Source: Nymphaea colorata | Taxonomy: Eukaryota > Streptophyta > Magnoliopsida > Nymphaeales > Nymphaeaceae | Direction of reading: 5' to 3' | Assembly (NCBI RefSeq): GCF_008831285.2 | Contig: NC_045144.1 | Span: 8,905,886 to 8,969,885 of the forward strand | DNA length: 64,000 bases | Part shown: positions 58,601 through 64,000 of the stretch, piece after piece | Numbering within the stretch: position 1 is the stretch's first letter | Layout: the number at the start of each line of letters is the position of its first letter | Notes under the pieces: generated by a model | Databases searched by the model: none | What the model was told of the DNA's origin: nothing | Seen by the model: the letters and a program-made list of their open reading frames with translations, nothing else | Position numbers and translations under genes: made by a program

Positions 58601-59431
58601 CCAAAGTATTGCTCTTGACTACTTTGTTCGGCAGGTAAGCATCACCTTGAAGTGCTTTTCATTTCCTGGTATGTGAGATTTATATCTGGAGCCCTATTCT
58701 GAAGGTTGATGGTATGGTCGAAGAATTTACTGACATTAATCGCGGAATGGAGAAGACAGGCACCTTTACTATGCAGAGGAAAAAGCTTTTCCAACTTGTT
58801 GGAAAAGCCAATTCAAATCTAGCTGATGTTATTCTCAAACTTGGTCTTTTCGAGAGGTATCCAATTTACTACGAGTACTCATGTTGTTCTTATGTTAGTT
58901 TGCTATATTCTGATGGCACGAAGGGTTCTAGTAAACTGCGGTATCTCATTCACACCCAAGTGTTATCTGCTTCAGTGATGGAGTTGTTAAATTATACAAT
59001 ATCTAGACATAAGCTTTTGATGCCTCTAAAGAACACCTTATCTGCAACATGTTTCACTTCTCCTGTTTTCTGTTATTGGTGCTACAGATCAGAAATAGCA
59101 TGGAGAAATGCAAATTATGCACAGATATGGGAGTACCTACGGGATGAATATGAACTCACCCAGAGATTTGGCAGCTTAGACTTCAAATTGAAGTTTGTTG
59201 AGGTAATGCATCTACTATATTTTTTATTCTAGTTTTTGTTTGCTATCTGCAGGAAGTTCCTTAGTATATATTGTGTTTTGCTTGTTCCAGCACAACATCC
59301 ATTTCCTTCAGGAAATTCTTCAAAACAGAAAATCAGATTTCCTGGAGTGGTGTATCATTTTATTAATAAGTCTCGAGATTGTGATTTCTGTGTATGAAAT
59401 CGTGTGGAGATCCCCAATTTCCCCACTGTGA
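44145..59431 (+). CDS. RRG: RETARDED ROOT GROWTH-like DUF155 (RMND1-type) mitochondrial protein, 7 exons, 389 aa
   Basis: Exons: 44145-44485, 44989-45100, 47022-47181, 58486-58634, 58705-58856, 59088-59202, 59291-59431. All introns are GT-AG, the phases agree, and the lengths add to 390 codons including TGA. The N-terminus ([15 protein letters not shown]) is basic and Ser/Arg-rich, fitting a mitochondrial presequence. Next come [52 protein letters not shown] and [17 protein letters not shown], all DUF155 hallmarks. Near the C-terminus [20 protein letters not shown] is a membrane helix. Arabidopsis RRG is a mitochondrial protein needed for root-meristem cell division; RMND1 relatives support mitochondrial translation. 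The length is close to RRG (about 370-390 aa). The paralogue RRG-like is the main alternative. Confidence 0.92.
45101..47021 (+). other. Intron 2 of the RRG-like gene
   Basis: Begins GTAAGC and ends TTCTGTTGTAG. AT-rich, no insertion recognised. Confidence 0.85.
47206..47468 (+). repeat. Tandem duplication, about 133-bp period, in intron 3
   Basis: 'cttgaggcattgaaatg' plus 'ggtttggctaaaatt' and 'tcaagtaaatgaatctc.atgtt.atagac' occurs twice, starting near 47206 and 47338. Confidence 0.8.
47745..47975 (-). mobile_element. SINE-like copy, minus strand, in intron 3
   Basis: On the minus strand: 'gtctcacaggctcaggcc' (A-box region), TGCTGGTTCAAGTGG (B-box-like), a body, and a poly(A) tail (the T-run at 47748-47760 on plus). 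The GC-rich body contrasts with the AT-rich intron. This is not the same family as the copies at 18 and 34 kb. Confidence 0.5.
48320..48327. repeat. hAT target duplication, left (GTCAACGT)
   Basis: Matches GTCAACTT at 56563-56570 in 7 of 8 bases; hAT elements make 8-bp duplications. Confidence 0.8.
49405..49945. repeat. Two-copy repeat with (AT)n between, inside the hAT
   Basis: 'aatgaaccc.atttggatat.tct..cttgtgaaaacatgata' and 'gatgtccattgct.tt.cac.ttgtcttcat.agac.tacaaaacaatgtaac' occur at about 49405-49585 and 49725-49935. A pure AT tract of about 65 bp (49596-49660) lies between. Confidence 0.75.
50110..52181 (-). pseudogene. hAT transposase pseudogene
   Basis: Minus strand, broken by shifts and stops. 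In order: a BED-type zinc-finger region ([11 protein letters not shown] then Y-C-G-I-L-F...S-T-T-L-M-R-R-H, about 52015-51890; one zinc-binding Cys appears replaced by Tyr); [13 protein letters not shown] at about 51560-51520 (the catalytic D of the RNase H fold); [14 protein letters not shown] (about 51250-51210); Y-R-W-N-S-T-Y (about 51075); [20 protein letters not shown] (about 50770-50710); and the C-terminal dimerisation region with [32 protein letters not shown] and [11 protein letters not shown] (50350-50150). All major hAT blocks are present, so the copy descends from an autonomous element. Confidence 0.9.
52081..52226 (-). repeat. 73-bp tandem duplication in the transposase 5' region
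   Basis: 'gtgtcttgtgaatccatagg' to 'ctattgaactttg.ctcga' occurs at 52081 and 52154, almost identical. 73 is not a multiple of three, so the duplication itself shifts the reading frame of the transposase N-terminus. Confidence 0.9.
52380..53600. other. hAT interior, unassigned
   Basis: No transposon or host-gene coding block recognised. A GC-richer part (52850-53480) full of 'gcagcaa', 'ggcagc' and 'gctgg' words is unlike the rest of the element and may be captured DNA of unknown source. Confidence 0.35.
53608..53755 (-). pseudogene. Captured exon-like block of unknown gene
   Basis: On the minus strand a block open for about 49 codons begins after a 3' splice-like CTACAG and ends before a consensus donor GTAAGT. 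It reads [17 protein letters not shown], then [12 protein letters not shown] do not recognise the protein. The splice frame on both sides suggests a real exon copied from a host gene. Confidence 0.4.
54600..54784 (-). other. Coding-like block, possibly a degraded kinesin motor piece
   Basis: The minus-strand frame has [17 protein letters not shown], which faintly recalls the kinesin switch II strand (…L-x-L-V-D-L-A-G-S-E). The key A and E are not conserved. This is weak; it could equally be chance. Confidence 0.2.
54885..55247 (-). pseudogene. Captured fragment of a TFIIIC subunit 5-like gene (two exons plus intron)
   Basis: Minus strand. The first part reads [13 protein letters not shown], then [14 protein letters not shown]. 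The second part reads [15 protein letters not shown], then [16 protein letters not shown]. This pattern is the conserved core of general transcription factor 3C polypeptide 5 (the DNA-binding TFIIIC subunit, RNA polymerase III). Between the parts is a 117-bp GT-AG intron (55098 down to 54982); removing it joins the two parts in frame. The intron happens to be open, so one long frame runs through. Keeping an intron means capture at DNA level. Only a short piece of the gene is present, so it is not functional as TFIIIC. Confidence 0.7.
55575..55738 (-). pseudogene. Captured exon-like block of unknown gene
   Basis: After TTTTATTTTCAG on the minus strand the block reads [18 protein letters not shown], then [18 protein letters not shown], and ends near a GTAATG donor-like site. 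It looks like a genuine exon of a well-conserved plant protein that I cannot name. Confidence 0.45.
55908..56167 (+). pseudogene. Captured fragment of an LRR receptor-like kinase (subfamily III type)
   Basis: Plus strand: [35 protein letters not shown], then [15 protein letters not shown] and G-S-L. These are kinase subdomains I to V (partly degenerate glycine loop, ATP-binding Lys in VVKKLKD, helix-C Glu in EFEAQME, hinge) of LRR-III receptor kinases such as RLK902/RKL1 relatives. A TAG lies directly upstream of the glycine loop, and the match ends after G-S-L, before the catalytic loop, so no kinase activity is possible. The fragment sits about 400 bp from the right end of the hAT element. 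Confidence 0.85.
56701..56714. repeat. Poly(G) run
   Basis: About 13 consecutive G with one early A, unusual in this AT-rich intron. Confidence 0.9.
56831..57099. mobile_element. Possible MITE in intron 3, 269 bp
   Basis: GGGGGCTTTTGGATGACACC at the left faces GTGTCATGCATCACCCCC at the right, with several inner copies of 'aaacccagtttt' and its complement. No target duplication found. Confidence 0.4.
57111..57285 (+). repeat. 88-bp tandem duplication in intron 3
   Basis: 'ctgaaataaa.gaacaagttttatggcc' to 'ccaaattgcacaagcgt' starts at 57111 and again at 57199; only a few bases differ. Confidence 0.9.
57286..58485 (+). other. 3' end of intron 3
   Basis: AT-rich with pyrimidine stretches before the acceptor. 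Nothing else recognised. Confidence 0.5.
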
Positions 59432-60480
59432 AGCGATCTCTCTACTTTCAGTTGGAAGCTTTAAAGCAAGCACAAGAGTGAAGTATGGAGATTTACTCAT
59501 TCTGTCAACATTAAATTCAAAAGCAAGTTCAAGATCAAGATGTAGAGCTAGATGCAGTTTTGTTTCCTGCAGCCCAGCATGCTGCTACATTCTTTATGAT
59601 GAAGCAATGCTTCATGGTGAAGACCAAATAATTGAAGTATTGTGATCACTGACAACTGGATACGAGTTATAACAGACAGTGGAAGAGAAAAGTGAGATGC
59701 ATGGCATTGTCTTTTGTGGATGAAATTATATGTCGGCAAGTTTATCGAATGTTATTAATTGAAAAGTGGAACACTTTTTGGAGGCACTTCACATAAATTA
59801 AAACATAATTGTGTATTTTTTTCCCTTACTGTTTGCGGATGACTGAGGATGGAGAAAGATTCGTCCAACTTGGTTGGTTTTTCGGACTCAAAGGGCATGT
59901 GAAAGGTCCACATGTTGGAACTCTGTAGGTGGTGAAAGGCCAAGGGTGCCTTCGGAGGGCAAGATTTAGAACTTTGATTTTAGGAAGCTTAAGTTAATTT
60001 GGCTCAACCTTGCTAATTTCAGTTTCTGAATCTTTCAGGAGTATTCCAAGGAAGCGACTGAATGAAATCAGGATCAAAATTATTTTTGAAATGACTGATT
60101 TTTTTTCAGATTCTTTAATTTTTTTTGGACCAACTCATATCCTTTAATTAGCTAGAATAATGAAAAATGTACAGTTATATAATTTATTCAATTTCATTTT
60201 TCTAAGCATTATATTTGGTTTAACCTGTTTGTATTTAATTTTTTTCAAATTATCGATTTAGTGCTTTTTTACTCTTTCAGAAAGTTTATTTATGTTGGGG
60301 AATGATGACTGATGTCTCTATGCATTTGACTTTAGACAGATATCTAATGCATTCTAGTACCAAAATTATGTTGTTCCTTCATACTTGTGACTGAAATTGT
60401 TCAAAGAATGAATAAATGTACCAGTATGTAGTAGAGTTTTGATTGAAGGTGCCGAAGAGTAGTAGCAAAATGCATATAAG
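59432..60480 (+). other. 3' flank of the RRG-like gene
   Basis: Likely contains the 3' UTR. AATAAA lies at about 60412, too far to assign. No other gene seen. Confidence 0.4.
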
Positions 60481-63400
60481 GGGAAAAAAAAAAGAAAAAA
60501 AAGTGGCCCTAGTAGCAGTAGTGGGGCCATAACTCTTGACCTAGAGGAAAATGTTCATCAGCATGTTAACATCCCATTCAATGACTCAAAAGGCAAATGT
60601 TGTTAATATTGATGGGTCCTGCCATACTTCTGGAGATTTCACATGGAAGTTGTCCACTGATTATGGGCATGAGAAGACAAAAGATGTCCTAGCAATGTTG
60701 CCTAAGGTAAAAAGGTGAAAAGGATGAGGCAGAGGAAGGCAATTGAAACTATTGAATCGCTAATATGGAAATTTGAGTGGCCCATAGAGGTGAGCGTGTG
60801 CTAGCATCAGTAAGACCTATTGTAGCCACACAAAGTTATTATTTCGCGCGTTTACACCTTTAAAACATTCATTCCTGCATACGTGCCGTTTAGTATATAC
60901 GCTGTTAGTTTTTCTAGGAACAAATGCATGGGTTACCAAGATAGCATGCAACATGCAGTAGATTGCATTCGCTCTTTGGAAATGGAAGCTAGTCATGTAC
61001 AGCCAATGGTGCGAACGTCTCAACGTTGTATAGCTGAGAGTGAAAAACATTATGACTTGCCTTTGAAAACAAAATCTGATGTGCTTGTTGGTTTTGCAAA
61101 CGGAAGCTTGATAGCACAAAAGTTGTGGCATGCTTTTGCAAATGAAATCTAGCAATACACAACAATAGCTTGTGATTACATTGGCTTTACGCAAACCATG
61201 GCTTGGGATTTGGTTCAATAGTATGCAAAAAGAAAAACTTTCAACAAGCCACAACAACATGAGACAATCGATGCAAAATGCATACGGCAACTCGTGAAAG
61301 TGCATATGATTGCTTGCAAAGTACCGATGGAACGAATACTTTCATCAGACTAGCTCAATTTTTTTGAAAGCATCGACGCAGCTGTTGAGTTATTATTATG
61401 CTGAAGTCCAAACATATGTTCTGAAATTTATTGTCATTTAGTCTTATTTAATATTATCAGTTATTGTTGCCTTAACCATTGTCATCCGATTCCATTGTTA
61501 ATTGACATTAATTTTCAGCCGTTATTCCTGCATGTAATAGATTGAATTATCTATGAGCAATTGATGGAAAGCTTTTTGTAGTGAGACAATGAGAGCTTAT
61601 GCTTTGTGAAGATCTTGCATATGCATTTGATTGATAACTTGCAATATGTAAATGAAGCTTGTGATGAGTAAATGATTGTGTGCAGTGCACAAATGGCAAG
61701 AATACCCTCTGCTAGCAAATAAATGATAAGGATGCTATCAAAACAACATTAAACTGCACATATTTTTCAAAACATAGAGTTATAAACTTATAGTCATTTG
61801 AATTTCGGGACATATACTTTGGACTTCATTGTTATGTACTATTTTTCATTTAATGTTCACTTTAACTATCATCATCCATTTTCATGTCCTAATGTTTTTA
61901 TTTATATGTTAACGTAGTTGTCATATTTGTTGTTACACTTCAAGAAAAGGTTTTCTTGGTCACCACAAATGCCTATTTTTCTGCCATCAGCCAAATGGAA
62001 GGCAGTAATCGGTGAGGGTTTCCTGGCATAACAATTGCTTCTTCGTCTATCATTGGCCAAACAATCACAAGGTTTTTTTTTGTAATGGCCAACCACTTCT
62101 TCATATGTTATCAAATTAGGCATCAATAGTTTGTAAAACAATGAAGTATGCATTATTTTTTCATTATGATAAGATGAAATCTGCAATGCATATTTTTCCT
62201 AATGTTTTAGCTTTTCCTATTGTAAAACAAGCAACTTATAATTCTAGAAGAAGATGTATATGATATTGAGAAGTCCAGTGCAAGCAAGAAGGATGACCAC
62301 TTATTCACCAGAGGTCTAAAAATTTATTTGAGCATCCATTTTTGGGTTGGGACTTTGCCGTGCATGAAATGTGTGCACACGTAATGGAAACAAATAGAGA
62401 TATGACAATAACCTCGTACACTTATTTGCCCTTTCTTCAATAAAAACCCCACACAAAGTCCAGTTGGTCAATGTTTCAGGCTCGTGAGGTTTCTAATCCT
62501 CATAAAAGATACACTTGTAGAAGACCACTCCTCCATTCAACTGGTAATATAAAGCTTTCAACATCTTCAACATTTTATTTTGAATATTGATAAACTTGTG
62601 TGTATTTTTTGTGATAAGGATGACATCTCCAATTTTTTTGGAGTGGCAAGAGCACTAAGTGCTCTACGTGGAGGATTTCACCAAGAAGACCATCAACCTC
62701 TATAATTCCTTGAAGTTAGCAATAGGCATGAGAAATTTTATTGCATAATGTGGAAGACAGATGCTACTTTTATTGCAAAGCACTAGTTGCTAACTTTAAT
62801 GCATTACTTTTTGATATTCCTATCTTCAAGCAATAATTGTAGGTTGATTGTGGTAAATTTATATAGCACAATGCACAGCCAATACCCTCATAGCCAAATT
62901 GATTGTGTACTCTTCATCAGAAAGTTTATAGATTGCATTGTATTGAACTAACCCATGAAAAAATCACTTAAAATGATATGTCGATAATTCTAGCACAGTT
63001 GTGCAAGGAATTGCTCAATTACCTTCAGCAAAAACATGTGAAGAACAAGGCTGAATGGAAGTGCAAACAACCATATGTGTGAGAGGGATAGTAAAAGTGA
63101 TAACCAAAAATGCCCCTACATTTGGTATATCTGCATACCTATTGTTTGCATTTATGTGCATTTTAGTTAGTTTATTATGAATTAGTTGTCTAGAAAGACA
63201 AATGCATACACCTTCCTATTCTATCTCTCCCATTTGTTTTTTTACATAAAAGCACATGACTTAAAATAGCTTAGCACTACAAAAGTACAAACATGCAATT
63301 ATGAAGTGAAAACTTGGTTAGTGTGCCATTAGCTATAGAATGTAAATTACCAACATGACCGCACTAGCACTTCACCAATCCATCATTGGCAAGGTGTAAG

Positions 63401-64000
63401 TCCAATATTTTATGAACTTCTTTTCCTATTTTGAATTAAACTTATTGAATCTCAACTCAACTGGATACACTAAGATACCTTAGAGTTCGTGCTTAGATAT
63501 TTGAAACACTTTAAATGACAAATATCCTCTCTTAAAGATATCTAACCTGATCAGTGACTTTTCTCATATCAGTTTGATAATTTCTCCTTCATTGTACACA
63601 AAAGGACCAACTATATTTTGTGTGGATGCATAATTTGACATTGTTCATAACTCTTGGGCAGCTTCTAATTGGGATATTAAATTTAATTAAAATTTATAAT
63701 CCACTATAAGATAACATTATAATGTGGGAGAAGGGGCACTAATATCACAAGAAATGTCTCATTCTTTAAATTCAGACTTAAAATAGTTCCACATTAGCAA
63801 ACACAAATGCTTAATTTCAATATGCAAGTTTATGTAGGCATGTTGCTAGCCTAACAATGCAAACTATTAGTGTCGCTGGTTTGACGCTAATTTGCACCAA
63901 CAACCTTCTAGCTCATATTGTCAATGCACAAGTTCGGTGCTTTATGAACTCATTTTTTCTTTTTTTAGATTCAGCTAATTTCTCACCATTCCTCATGCCA
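60481..64000. other. Intergenic, nothing supported
   Basis: AT-rich. The open frames at 60817-61305 (minus) and 60883-61152 (plus) overlap each other and match no family I know. A CACTTCAAGAAAAGG word at about 61937 recalls CACTA-type MITE ends, but no partner end was found. Confidence 0.4.

Noticed and set aside
60817-61305. 162-codon minus-strand ORF and its plus-strand counterpart at 60883-61152
   Set aside because: They overlap in antisense, resemble no family, and show no splice or promoter context.

Overview
This is nuclear DNA of a flowering plant. It shows GT-AG introns, one of them 11.3 kb long, a mitochondrial DUF155 gene of the plant RETARDED ROOT GROWTH type, and dense plant-type transposons: LTR elements with initiator-Met-tRNA primer sites, an L1-type LINE, hAT elements, tRNA-derived SINEs and MITEs. 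The base composition is AT-rich with long (AT)n and (CT)n tracts. I saw no bacterial operons, rRNA, tRNA genes or CRISPR array. I cannot name the species.

Layout. 1-3.8 kb: a diverged tandem-repeat array. 3.8-11.1 kb: three decayed exons of a gamma-tubulin complex component 4 (GCP4) pseudogene, interrupted by a 2955-bp solo LTR with an exact 5-bp target duplication and internal minisatellites. 11-18 kb: intergenic, with microsatellites, a small MITE and a SINE. 18.1-21.6 and 34.3-37.6 kb: two diverged copies of one ~3.4-kb segment, each starting with an antisense SINE and holding a large foldback. Between them: a LINE relic, a MITE with TTA duplications, and a complete 9477-bp LTR retrotransposon in minus orientation (3040-bp LTRs, primer site, polypurine tract, no pol). 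Its internal region encodes a degenerate FHA-like domain followed by a long acidic ORF. 37.6-39.3 kb: duplicated (CT)n(AT)n tracts and a copia relic (gag pseudogene, primer site, 5' LTR).

44.1-59.4 kb: the one clearly intact protein gene, an RRG/RMND1-like DUF155 protein. It has seven exons, 389 codons, and all splice phases are consistent. Its third intron holds an 8235-bp hAT element with perfect 12-bp terminal inverted repeats and 7/8-bp target duplications. The element carries a broken transposase and pieces of unrelated host genes: an LRR-receptor-kinase fragment, a TFIIIC subunit 5-like fragment that still has its intron, and two unrecognised exon-like pieces. 59.4-64 kb: AT-rich, no gene I can support.

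Most of the window is therefore layered mobile DNA around one working gene and one dead gene. The observations I rate highest are the FHA-like fold inside a pol-less LTR retrotransposon and the gene-capturing hAT inside an active gene's intron.
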